A stretch of 64,000 nucleotides of DNA. Source: Flavobacteriaceae bacterium PS02293 (GTDB lineage Bacteria > Bacteroidota > Bacteroidia > Flavobacteriales > Weeksellaceae). How positions within the stretch are numbered: position 1 is the first letter of the stretch; each line of letters opens with the position of its first letter. The position numbers and the translations under genes were made by a program. The stretch is from the NCBI GenBank assembly GCA_029960045.1, contig JASCOV010000007.1:154654-218653 (forward strand), read 5' to 3'. This document shows positions 1-8,605 of this stretch, piece by piece. The notes under the pieces are model-generated. The model was given only the letters and a program-made list of their open reading frames with translations. It ran no database searches and was not told where the DNA came from.

Positions 1-487
1 TCATCTCAGACTGCGCCATCTGCATTACTTTATCACTACTTGCCTGGCTTTGGTTCAGTTTTTTTTGTCTGTTATAGTCCAGTTCTGCAAAATGAAGCTT
101 TGATTTTGCCATCAGATAATCCTGCTGAAGCTGTATAAACTGAGGATTTTCTATCACAGCGATCACCTGTCCTTTATTCACCCGCATTCCCGGAAGGAGA
201 TTGGTATTTTTCAGATAGCCGCCTAACGGAACACTTACGGAAACCAAATTCTGTGGTGGTACATCTATTTTTCCGTTGATCTTGAGCACCGTAGAAATAT
301 TTTTCTCAGACAATGGCATTGTTTCGATAGTCGTATTTTTAAGCTGAGCATCGGTCAATGTAACCGTAGTTTCATCTTTAGGAGCTGCTGGCTTTGCAAT
401 AGTTTCTTCTTTTTGATGGCACTGAACCGAAAAAAAGAGAGCAAGTATTAATAAAACCGAATATTTATTTTGAATTGATTTTGACAT
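1..487 (-). CDS. RND efflux periplasmic adaptor (CusB/HlyD family), 3' end cut by window edge
   Basis: Only the first 162 residues are present; the gene runs off the left edge. The ATG at 487 is followed by a lipoprotein signal with a lipobox-like end at Cys23 (SVQC). The visible part then has the barrel-sandwich/lipoyl half (VSVPLGGYLKN, PGMRVNKGQVIAVIE) and the start of the helical hairpin, as in metal-type membrane fusion proteins. It should link the inner-membrane pump to the outer-membrane channel. It begins 3 nt after the stop of the CusA-TolC fusion gene, so the two are surely co-transcribed. The family call is firm; the substrate (Cu/Ag/Zn/Co class) is inferred only from the pump. Confidence 0.9.
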   Translation of the reverse strand, partial: MSKSIQNKYSVLLILALFFSVQCHQKEETIAKPAAPKDETTVTLTDAQLKNTTIETMPLSEKNISTVLKINGKIDVPPQNLVSVSVPLGGYLKNTNLLPGMRVNKGQVIAVIENPQFIQLQQDYLMAKSKLHFAELDYNRQKKLNQSQASSDKVMQMAQSEM

Positions 488-490
488 AAT

Positions 491-3400
491 TTATTGATTT
501 AAAGTGATATATTCCAACTCAACAATACTTTCATTGAGATTCCAGACGGCATCTGTATAATTGTTTTTGATGCTGATCGCCTGATTGGCAAGCATCACGA
601 ATTCCAGATAATTAATTTCTCCGTTGATGAACTGTTTTTGAGCGGTTTCCAGAATCGTATCGGCATTTTTGAGTTCATATTTCTCGTACTGAGAAACAAT
701 TTCCAGGTTTTTCTGCTGAATCTCTGCTAGTTTTTTATACTGGTTTTTTAACATAAACTCAGCATTCTGAAAATCATTTTCACTTACAGATTCTGCAATT
801 TTTGAAGCTTCAATCCTCGCTTTTTGTCCGCCCGAAAATATGGGAACCAAAACGCCGACCTGAACCGAATGAAACTGTGGTGATGCATTGTACACTTTGT
901 CATCTGCACCCATTCCACGGAAACTGTTCAGATTATAAGCGAATTGTAAACCAGGCAATAATTTGGATTTTTCCAAAGCTGTTTGTTGTGCTGCAATGGT
1001 TTTTTGCTGTTCCAGTATTTTTAACGAAGGATTATCGGAAACATCATTTTGTAGCCGAGAAAGAGAAAAAACACGCTCTCCATCGGGAATTAATTCTGTT
1101 TCTGAATTGAGAAGCCATTGCAATTGCAGCTGCAAAGTTCTGAGTTCCTGTTTCACCTGTTTGATCTGGATTTCAATAGCTGATTTCTGATTGGCAGCAG
1201 TCGCTTTTTCCAGAAGATTGCTCTCGCCGCTTTTTAATCTTAAAGTTGCCTTATCCAGAAATTGAGCATAAAAATCCAAAGATTCACTCAGGATTTTTTC
1301 CTTTTCCTGCCAATACAGAATGTTGCAGAAGGTGAGTGTCACGCCTTTTTTCAGCTGATATTCTTTCAATGAAATAGTAAGCTCGCTTTTTTTCCATTCT
1401 TCTGTGTACAGATTTTTCTGTTTTTTGTAAACGGTAGGAAATGCAATGCTCTGGGAAACCCCGAATTTCATATCACGATAAGCACTGTTGATTTGCCCGT
1501 AATCCGCAGAAATTCCTGTCTGAGGAATGTCTGAAGAAGTTTTGATGAGAGCTTTTGCATATTCCGATTTCAATTTCTCATTCTTAAGACCTCTGTTGTT
1601 TTTCAAAGCGATGGCAACCGCTTCATTTAAAGTAACTTTGGTTTGAGAATTCATCATATTTCCTGTTAAAACAAAGAAAATAATGAGAACAGGCGTTATT
1701 ATATTTTTGCGATTATTTTTCATTTTAAAACCTTTTTCAATGGTTACATAAAGCAGCGGAAGCACAAAAAGCGTGAGTAATGTGGCAATCAAAAGTCCGC
1801 CGATGACAACGGTTGCCAATGGTCTTTGGACTTCTGCACCAGCACCGTTGCTGACAGCCATCGGAATAAATCCAAGTGAAGCCACAAAAGCAGTCATCAA
1901 CACTGGTCTCAACCTGGCTTCTCCGCCGTCTACCACAATTCTGACAATATTTTTAATGCCACCTTTATACAGTCTGTTGAATTCTGAAATCAGTACAATT
2001 CCATTAAGGACAGCCACACCGAAAAGCGCGATGAATCCAACACCAGCACTGATGCTGAAAGGCATTCCTCTTGCAGCCAGTAACAGCACACCGCCTATAA
2101 TGGAAAGCGGAATCGCCGTATAAATCAAAAGACTTTCTTTCACCGAATTAAACGCCAGAAACAACAGTAGAAAAATTAAAACCAAGGCAATAGGAACTGC
2201 GATCATCAGTCTGTTTTTAGCATTTTTGAGGTTTTCAAAAGAACCTCCGTAGGTAACGTAATATCCTGTAGGAAGCTTCAATTGTTTGTCTACCTTAGTC
2301 TGAAGTTCTTCTACAATCCCCTGAACATCGCGGTTTTTGATATTAAAACCTACCACAATTCTCCGTTGACTATTTTCACGCTGGATTTGGTTTGGACCAT
2401 CTTTAATATCAACATTAGCAAGCTGAGAAAGCGGAATCTGATTACCTGATGGCGTAGGAACTAATAAATTCCTGACATCATCCAGATTTTTACGGTCATT
2501 GCTGTTTAATCTCACTACCATATCAAAACGTTTTTCGCCTTCGAAAACCAGACCTGTACTTTGTCCTGCAAAAGCGGTGTTGATCACTCTGTTGATATCT
2601 CCAATCGACAAATGATATTGCGCAATCACCGGTCTGTTGTACTGGATGATCACCTGCGGAAGACCAGAAACAGGTTCTATATAAAGATTTTGAGTTCCCT
2701 TCACCGTATTGATTATTTTCCCGAGCTGACTGGCATTTTTCGCCAATATTTCCAAATCTTCTCCAAATATTTTCAAAACAACATCCTGTCTTGCGCCGGT
2801 CATCAATTCATTAAAACGCATCTGAACGGGATACTGAAAACCAACGGTAATTCCGGGAACGTCTTCCAACGCTTTGCTCATTTTGTCTGAAAGCTCCGGA
2901 AAGGTTTTGGCGGAAGTCCATTCGCTTTTATCTTTCAGGATTACCATCATATCAGAAGCGTCCATCGGCATCGGATCTGTGGGAACTTCTCCGCTTCCTA
3001 TTTTGGTGACTACTTTCTGAACTTCCGGAAAGCGGGTTTTCAGAATATGTGCTGCTTTCTGCGTGCTTTCAATTGTGGTTTTGAGGTTGCTTCCGGGCAA
3101 AACTCTGGTATCAACAGCAAAATCTCCTTCTTCCAGGGATGGTATAAATTCGCCTCCCATTCTGCTTAGAACCACTACTGAAAGGACAAAAAGTACAATC
3201 ACAATACTGAAAATGGTTTTCGGTATTCTTAAAACTTTTAGTAATGTTTTTCGGTAAAGATTTTCAGCCTTCGCCATTAACCGGTCTGAAAAGTTCATTT
3301 TATGGCTTATTTTTTTGCTTAAAATAATAGAACTCATCATCGGAATATACGTGAGTGAAAGCAGAAATGCACCCAACAAAGCGAAAGCAACGGTTTGCGC

Positions 3401-4840
3401 CATCGGTTTAAACATTTTACCTTCAATTCCTTGTAATGTTAAAATTGGCAGATACACAATGAGGATGATGATCTGCCCGAAAACCGCACTGTTCATCATC
3501 TTTCCTGCGGAATCGATGACAATGGTATCCATTTCCTGTTTTGAAACTGACAGCGCTTTCCTGAATTTTGAATTGTGGGTAAACTGATGCATTACAGATT
3601 CTACAATAATCACGGCGCCGTCTATAATCAACCCGAAATCCAGCGCGCCCAGACTCATCAGATTTCCGCTGACGCCAAAGAGATTCATCATACAAATTGC
3701 AAAAAGCATCGCCAACGGAATGACAGATGCGACCAACAAACCCGCACGGAAATTCCCTAAAAATAAAACCAGCACAAAAACGACAATCAATGCGCCTTCC
3801 ATCAGGTTTTTTTCAACAGTACCAATGGCGTTGTTTACCATTTTGGTTCGGTCTAAAAATGGCTCAATTACGACACCTTCTGGCAATGTTTTTCGGATTT
3901 GCTCGATTTTAGCTTTTACATTTTTGATCACCTCACTGCTGTTTTCACCTTTCAGCATCATCACGATCGCACCGGAAACTTCGCCGGTGTCATTGTAAGT
4001 CATTGCCCCAAATCTTGTCGCATAACCGTAACGCACCTCTGCAATATCTCTTATAAACAAAGGAACATCATTGTTCTTGGTGGCGATCGCAATGTTTTTG
4101 ATGTCATCCAGATTTCCGACCAATCCTTCACTTCTTATGTATAAAACGGTAGGCCCTTTTTCGATATAAGAACCGCCTGTATTCTGATTATTGGTTTTCA
4201 ACGCATCGAAAACATCGGTAATGGTAATTCCGTAAGCATTCAGTTTATCCGGATTGACGGAAATTTCATACTGTTTCAGTTTTCCGCCAAAACTGCTGAC
4301 TTCCGCAACGCCTTTTACACCAAGCAATTGTCTTCTGACAATCCAATCCTGAAGTGTTCTGAGTTCTGTAATATCGTATTTGCTTTCGTATCCTTTTTTG
4401 GGACGGACAACGTATTGATAGATTTCACCAAGTCCAGTAGAAATAGGTCCTAAAGCAGGCGTTCCTACATCCTGTGGAATCTGATTCTGAACCTGTTGCA
4501 GTCTTTCTGCAACCTGTTGTCTCGCCCAATAGATATCAGTATCGTCATCGAAAACGATGGTCACCAGTGAAAGTCCGAATCTGGAAAAACTGCGGATTTC
4601 CTTTAAACCCGAAATATTACTGTTCGCCTGTTCTATAGGGAAAGTGACTAATCTTTCTATATCTGTCGCACCAAATGATGGCGCCGTTGTGATCACCTGA
4701 ACCTGATTATTGGTAATATCAGGAACTGCATCTATCGGTAATTGGGTCACCTGATACGCTCCTACGCCTATCAACCCGAATACCAATAATGCTATAATGA
4801 GTTTGTTCTTCACAGAAAACTCAATGATTTTTGTTAGCAT
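491..4840 (-). CDS. CusA/CzcA-type heavy-metal RND permease fused to a TolC-like outer membrane protein
   Basis: 1449 residues, about 400 longer than a normal RND permease. Residues 1-1039 are a complete HME-type pump: N-terminal membrane segment, paired porter regions, and a central membrane block with the charged TM4-like motif DFGLIIDGAV that relays protons in metal pumps. The pump part ends LLYVTIEKGFK. Met1040 (codon at 1723) then begins what looks like an independent exported protein: hydrophobic signal-like segment followed by TolC repeats rich in helices (NEAVAIALKNN, IEIQIKQVKQEL). There is no stop between them. Such fusions are known in Flavobacteriia. If the internal hydrophobic stretch is cleaved, pump and channel would be made as one chain and separated. 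Predicted to export monovalent or divalent heavy-metal ions from the periplasm or cytoplasm. Confidence 0.93.
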   Translation of the reverse strand: MLTKIIEFSVKNKLIIALLVFGLIGVGAYQVTQLPIDAVPDITNNQVQVITTAPSFGATDIERLVTFPIEQANSNISGLKEIRSFSRFGLSLVTIVFDDDTDIYWARQQVAERLQQVQNQIPQDVGTPALGPISTGLGEIYQYVVRPKKGYESKYDITELRTLQDWIVRRQLLGVKGVAEVSSFGGKLKQYEISVNPDKLNAYGITITDVFDALKTNNQNTGGSYIEKGPTVLYIRSEGLVGNLDDIKNIAIATKNNDVPLFIRDIAEVRYGYATRFGAMTYNDTGEVSGAIVMMLKGENSSEVIKNVKAKIEQIRKTLPEGVVIEPFLDRTKMVNNAIGTVEKNLMEGALIVVFVLVLFLGNFRAGLLVASVIPLAMLFAICMMNLFGVSGNLMSLGALDFGLIIDGAVIIVESVMHQFTHNSKFRKALSVSKQEMDTIVIDSAGKMMNSAVFGQIIILIVYLPILTLQGIEGKMFKPMAQTVAFALLGAFLLSLTYIPMMSSIILSKKISHKMNFSDRLMAKAENLYRKTLLKVLRIPKTIFSIVIVLFVLSVVVLSRMGGEFIPSLEEGDFAVDTRVLPGSNLKTTIESTQKAAHILKTRFPEVQKVVTKIGSGEVPTDPMPMDASDMMVILKDKSEWTSAKTFPELSDKMSKALEDVPGITVGFQYPVQMRFNELMTGARQDVVLKIFGEDLEILAKNASQLGKIINTVKGTQNLYIEPVSGLPQVIIQYNRPVIAQYHLSIGDINRVINTAFAGQSTGLVFEGEKRFDMVVRLNSNDRKNLDDVRNLLVPTPSGNQIPLSQLANVDIKDGPNQIQRENSQRRIVVGFNIKNRDVQGIVEELQTKVDKQLKLPTGYYVTYGGSFENLKNAKNRLMIAVPIALVLIFLLLFLAFNSVKESLLIYTAIPLSIIGGVLLLAARGMPFSISAGVGFIALFGVAVLNGIVLISEFNRLYKGGIKNIVRIVVDGGEARLRPVLMTAFVASLGFIPMAVSNGAGAEVQRPLATVVIGGLLIATLLTLFVLPLLYVTIEKGFKMKNNRKNIITPVLIIFFVLTGNMMNSQTKVTLNEAVAIALKNNRGLKNEKLKSEYAKALIKTSSDIPQTGISADYGQINSAYRDMKFGVSQSIAFPTVYKKQKNLYTEEWKKSELTISLKEYQLKKGVTLTFCNILYWQEKEKILSESLDFYAQFLDKATLRLKSGESNLLEKATAANQKSAIEIQIKQVKQELRTLQLQLQWLLNSETELIPDGERVFSLSRLQNDVSDNPSLKILEQQKTIAAQQTALEKSKLLPGLQFAYNLNSFRGMGADDKVYNASPQFHSVQVGVLVPIFSGGQKARIEASKIAESVSENDFQNAEFMLKNQYKKLAEIQQKNLEIVSQYEKYELKNADTILETAQKQFINGEINYLEFVMLANQAISIKNNYTDAVWNLNESIVELEYITLNQ

Positions 4841-5024
4841 AAATAATTCTGTTAAATCTTAATTTTAAATAGATAGTTTGCTCCTTATTCCTGTCAATGA
4901 TGGTCTGCAAAATCGCTGTGCTTACAAGTAAGTACAAACCTGATTTTTCTTTTATTGATGGACAAATAGAAGCAGGGGAGAGCTCAACACAAGACGTGTT
5001 GTAACATAAAAATAAAAAGGCTGA

Positions 5025-5405
5025 TTAACAGTTTTTTGGCGGCTGCCAGATAGAATTTACCGCGTCTTTATGATAGAAAACCGGGCTGTAAGAAAAAGTT
5101 ACCTTCGGGTGATCACAGGGTATTTGCTTTTTTATTTCTACACTGAAATCAGGATTCACCGTAAAAACGAGAGCGAGTGGAAAAGAGTGAACTGCAAAAG
5201 GCAATTTTTGGTCTGTCTTATAATCCGCATCTTTAACAGGATGGTCGTAATGTATTTTCAGAAATTCAGTAAAGGTCATTTCCGGATTGAGCCCTTTATG
5301 CTCAATATAATGCTCTACAAGAATAGGCAGCTTCAATAACTGATTAAGCTCAGTTGTTGAAACCAGATATAAGGAAAGCAATAATATGGAAACCCACTTT
5401 TTCAC
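5025..5405 (-). CDS. Small exported hypothetical protein of metal-efflux locus
   Basis: 126 residues. The start is a GTG at 5405, with no better ATG nearby; the first about 20 residues (KKWVSILLLSLYLVS) form a signal or anchor segment. The rest is polar with several His residues (VEHYIEHKG, KIHYDHP, PCDHPKV) and two Cys, one of them C-terminal, which would suit a periplasmic metal-contacting protein. I do not recognise a named family. It lies directly upstream of the CusA-TolC gene in the same orientation, 184 bp away, so a role in metal sensing or delivery is an inference from place and composition. A TAATTTTG -7 element sits only 4 nt before the GTG. Confidence 0.7.
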   Translation of the reverse strand: MKKWVSILLLSLYLVSTTELNQLLKLPILVEHYIEHKGLNPEMTFTEFLKIHYDHPVKDADYKTDQKLPFAVHSFPLALVFTVNPDFSVEIKKQIPCDHPKVTFSYSPVFYHKDAVNSIWQPPKNC

Positions 5406-5409
5406 AGAT

Positions 5410-5417
5410 CAAAATTA
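5410..5417 (-). promoter_or_regulatory. TAnnTTTG -7 element before the small exported protein
   Basis: Read on the minus strand the bases are TAATTTTG, the Bacteroidota -7 consensus. They end 5 nt before the first base of the GTG at 5405, so transcription would begin at or almost at the start codon. No clear -33 TTTG was seen. Confidence 0.45.
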
Positions 5418-5521
5418 TGCAATGTTTCGTTAAGAATGATTTTAAATTAATGATAAGCACTTCATCTTTATAAATAGTAAAATGCTACCACATAGATTAA
5501 ATTCTAATCAGACTGAATTTT

Positions 5522-6022
5522 TTAAATTTTCGTTGATAAACTGAGGATGAGATCAAGATCGTCCCTCACAACGATCATTCCGCCCATTTTTTTTGGTGGT
5601 GTGATCCTGAAATCACTGAACTTTACATTTTTTCTTCCTATCATTTTGCTGTCTTCTATCCAGAATTCTATGTTGTAACGTTTGATCTGGTTCATCATTT
5701 TCACTTCTACCACCGCAAGAAAGTTCTTTTGAGTTTTACTGAAGTTGATGAATCTGATGGTCATCTCAGGATATTTTTCTGCATTCAGGATCTTCTGAAA
5801 ATCCTTGGTCATCATCTTGTTTCCGCAATCAAAATCTTTTACATTCAGAATGATATAGGGTAATTTTTTATCGAAAAAATGATAAAGACCTATTTCTGAT
5901 TTGAACTTTTTGTTGATGCATTGGAAACTGTTGACATTCGTACTGCCATTGATCTTTACAAAGTTTTCCTGGGCGTTTGCAAAAAGAAAACATAAAACGA
6001 AAAGCAAATTTAGAAGTTTCAT
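5522..6022 (-). CDS. YceI-like periplasmic protein
   Basis: 166 residues from the ATG at 6022; a GTG 48 bases upstream would add 16 residues that do not look like a signal, so the ATG, which places the signal peptide (KLLNLLFVLCFLFANAQ) at the N-terminus, is preferred. The mature part has the lipocalin-like strand pattern of YceI proteins: INGSTNVNSFQC near the start, MTKDFQKILNAEKYPEMTI in the middle, and a final strand around VRDDLDLILSLSTKI. Cys residues occur at QCINK and DCGNK. YceI folds bind polyprenoid or fatty amide ligands; the ligand here is unknown. It follows the porin gene by 62 bp and probably shares its transcript. Confidence 0.75.
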   Translation of the reverse strand: MKLLNLLFVLCFLFANAQENFVKINGSTNVNSFQCINKKFKSEIGLYHFFDKKLPYIILNVKDFDCGNKMMTKDFQKILNAEKYPEMTIRFINFSKTQKNFLAVVEVKMMNQIKRYNIEFWIEDSKMIGRKNVKFSDFRITPPKKMGGMIVVRDDLDLILSLSTKI

Positions 6023-6084
6023 GACGCTTGTTTTAAAAAGCAAAGAAAACCCTGGAGTTTCCTCTGCCACTATTAACTAAATAT

Positions 6085-7371
6085 TTAAAAAGAGATTACT
6101 GCTTCCATCATAAAACCTTTGAATTCACCATCTTTTTTGATGCTGGTTGAAGGATATCCGTCATATTTCTGGTTGACGTATTCCAATTTTGCGAGAATAT
6201 TTTTGGTCATAAACCAGCCTCCACCAATATTATATCTGTCAACGCTGATGTCTTGTCCTGTGATAATTTTCCCGTCCACTTTGTTGTATCGTCCGCCGAA
6301 GTAGAAGTTCTCTGTGTTGCCGAATCTGTAAAGCAATTCTGCAGCATACTGGTTATAAGTTCTTCTTTCGGTTTCTACTAGATTACGTCCTGAAGCTGAT
6401 TCGAAGATCCCGAAGAATTCCAATCCTTTGTATTTCACAAACGGATTGATCATAAATGAGGTCATTGTGTTTTGGAAGTCCGGATCTACCATTCCTGATC
6501 TCATTTGGTCAGCAGAAGTCGCAGCCGTATTTTCCATGACGAAATAATATCTTGAGCCTGCTCTGTCGCCGTTGTAGAAATCCAGTCTCGGTGCCCTTGC
6601 GATGTTATAAACTGAACCTGTCAGTCTGATTCTAAGGTCTGCACTCAATTGTTTGTCATACCCCAGTTTTCCGTAAACACCGGGACTTGTACCTCCGGTC
6701 GCAGTTTGGTTTAATTTACCATTGGTGATACCACCCATTACGATCACGCCATTTCTTCTGTAATAGAGCTCTGCGAAAGGAAATGTGGCATAAGCGTCCA
6801 TCAGGTAATTACCAACAAATGGATTAAGAATAGCGTAAGCATTGTCGGTTCTTCTCAGTTGTGCATCACCATAGTTGATCTGATCCTGACCCACCTTGAT
6901 GGTTGTATATTTCATAATGTCCTCGGCAAATCCTTTTTGGATAAAGTCTAATTTGTCAATTTGCAAGTATCCGCCTTTCACATAAGTATCAGTATGGTGA
7001 CGAGATGATAGGAACGTTCTCAAGTGAAGATTCACACCATCGTATAAAGCAACGTCAAGATCAAGATTTGCGGTTGGAAGGTTGATGTTGTTTCCAATAG
7101 GGTAGAGTTGGTTTGTGTTGACACCGGCTGCATTGAGAACCGGAGTTGCATTATTCTGGTGTTTTATTCCCTGAAACTGCAAGGCAAATGCACCGCCCAC
7201 TTTCACTCTCAGGTGATCAAAGGTTGACACTGTATCTTTCGGGTTTTCGAAAACAGTGATTCCCGTTTTGTCCCTTGGTTTCAAATTGTCCAGTTTGCCT
7301 TCCTGGGCCCATCCCGAATTTGAGATGATTAAAGATGTGAACACGCACACTTTTAGTAGATTTCTTTTCAT
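6085..7371 (-). CDS. Outer membrane beta-barrel porin
   Basis: 428 residues with an N-terminal signal peptide ending near WAQ (residue 23). The body is a run of alternating aromatic strands (YYRRNGVIVMGG, LRIRLTGSVYN, FYFGGRYNK) and the chain ends in a hydrophobic strand with terminal Phe (MEAVISF), as outer membrane barrels require. Size and layout fit porin O/P-like or OprB-like monomeric or trimeric porins of Bacteroidota; no specific substrate motif is visible. It lies between two YceI-type genes, 39 bp after the first and 62 bp before the second, which suggests a single envelope operon. Confidence 0.8.
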   Translation of the reverse strand: MKRNLLKVCVFTSLIISNSGWAQEGKLDNLKPRDKTGITVFENPKDTVSTFDHLRVKVGGAFALQFQGIKHQNNATPVLNAAGVNTNQLYPIGNNINLPTANLDLDVALYDGVNLHLRTFLSSRHHTDTYVKGGYLQIDKLDFIQKGFAEDIMKYTTIKVGQDQINYGDAQLRRTDNAYAILNPFVGNYLMDAYATFPFAELYYRRNGVIVMGGITNGKLNQTATGGTSPGVYGKLGYDKQLSADLRIRLTGSVYNIARAPRLDFYNGDRAGSRYYFVMENTAATSADQMRSGMVDPDFQNTMTSFMINPFVKYKGLEFFGIFESASGRNLVETERRTYNQYAAELLYRFGNTENFYFGGRYNKVDGKIITGQDISVDRYNIGGGWFMTKNILAKLEYVNQKYDGYPSTSIKKDGEFKGFMMEAVISF

Positions 7372-7410
7372 AATATTTAAAATTTTTCAGTTATTTTTAG
7401 AGTGACAGAT

Positions 7411-7947
7411 CTATTCTGCTGTCACATTTACTTTTACAGTCACAGCATCGCCGGTTTTGATTCCCAAAAATCCAGGACGTTCCATTCCAAATTCTGAAAG
7501 TTTAATAGTCTCCGTGCCCTCAATTGTGTACGAACTTCCTTTTTTTACAATTGAGACGGGGAAGGAAACATTTTTAGAAGTTCCTGCTATTGTCAACTTT
7601 CCTGTAGCATTGCTTTTTCCCATCTTTAGAGAAGTTGCCGTAAAAGTCACATTTGGTGCTTTATCAGATTTCAATGCTGTATAGGCTTTCTTTTCCATTG
7701 TTTTCCCTTTTTCTGCTTTAAGGCTTTTTACAGGAACCGTCAAAGTAACTTTATTGATCACATTGCCTGCTGCTGTCCCGGAGAAGGTGGCTGTGGAACC
7801 TGTCATTTCCCAATCGTGCATCGGAGATGTTCCGGTGATTGTTACATTGACAGATTTCTGAATTAATTTTTGAGCATAGGAGAATTGAGGTAATAAAATG
7901 GCGCCGTATAATAAACCGATGCTGATCAATTGTTTTGTTGTTTTCAT
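7411..7947 (-). CDS. YceI family periplasmic protein
   Basis: 178 residues. The signal peptide (residues 1-25, ending SYAQ) precedes a typical YceI lipocalin-like barrel: SVNVTITGTSPMHDWEMTG, the conserved region KSDKAPNVTFT, the strand GKLTIAGTSKNVSFPV and the terminal strands ending VTVKVNVTAE. YceI proteins are periplasmic carriers of isoprenoid-type lipids and are often stress-induced. It is the first gene of the minus-strand envelope/metal cluster. A hairpin followed by a U-tract lies in its upstream region at 8005-8036. Confidence 0.88.
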   Translation of the reverse strand: MKTTKQLISIGLLYGAILLPQFSYAQKLIQKSVNVTITGTSPMHDWEMTGSTATFSGTAAGNVINKVTLTVPVKSLKAEKGKTMEKKAYTALKSDKAPNVTFTATSLKMGKSNATGKLTIAGTSKNVSFPVSIVKKGSSYTIEGTETIKLSEFGMERPGFLGIKTGDAVTVKVNVTAE

Positions 7948-8605
7948 TTTTTTTAAATTTTAATTTTTTGGGATTCTATATTGATAAGAATAAATTTTTG
8001 TAATAAAAAAGGATAGAGCTTTAATGCATCTATCCCTTACTCTCAACCTTTTAAAAGCATATCAAATACTTTCTGATGGTTGAATTGGAAAAATGATTGA
8101 TTTATAATGTGGATGACATCGCAAATAGAATGAATTACTACGAGCCAAAGGTGGTCATTTGTTAAATGACTGATGTTGTATTCTGATCATGAAAGTTTGC
8201 ATCCTTCACAGATTAACATTTCATCGTCGTACAACAGACTAATGCCAATTAGCAGTCATTGGCAATCATCCATCCCTATTGGATCGGGAGAAGTAGGTAA
8301 TTGATCCCATCGAATGTCAATAAGATACAGTGAAAAAAAGTGTCCATATTTTTTTGCAGAATGGAACAATTCTAAATTTCGTCTTATTCACTTTTAGTGT
8401 TGGGTGGTAGTAGTTTAATTGATGTACCTTACCCTTCACTTATTTCCGGATCAAGCCGTTTTTTAAAGGATCATTTTTAAAATTTGAATGATCGATTTGG
8501 AGACTATTGATGATTATTTTTTGAAACGAAGGTTAGATTAGGAAGCGATGACATCCGCCGATACCAGTTTTAATACTACTCACTAATAATATATTACACT
8601 TAGTT
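7948..8605. other. 658-bp divergent intergenic region
   Basis: It separates the minus-strand YceI operon from the plus-strand LtaS-like gene. It holds the hairpin at 8005-8036 and short AT-rich stretches. I found no convincing coding frame and no clear TAnnTTTG element; both promoters presumably lie here. Confidence 0.6.
8005..8036 (-). terminator. Hairpin plus U-tract upstream of the YceI operon (terminator or attenuator)
   Basis: On the minus strand GGATAGAT and CTATCC pair across a loop of about 13 nt and are followed by six T. No gene is seen upstream of it on that strand, so it would sit in the 5' leader of the YceI gene (start 7947), or end a short untranslated RNA. Confidence 0.5.

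Noticed and set aside
1773..2123. Open frame of 116 codons on the plus strand inside the metal pump gene
   Set aside because: It is antisense to a well-supported RND domain, has low-complexity Ser/Pro/Thr content and no independent start signal.
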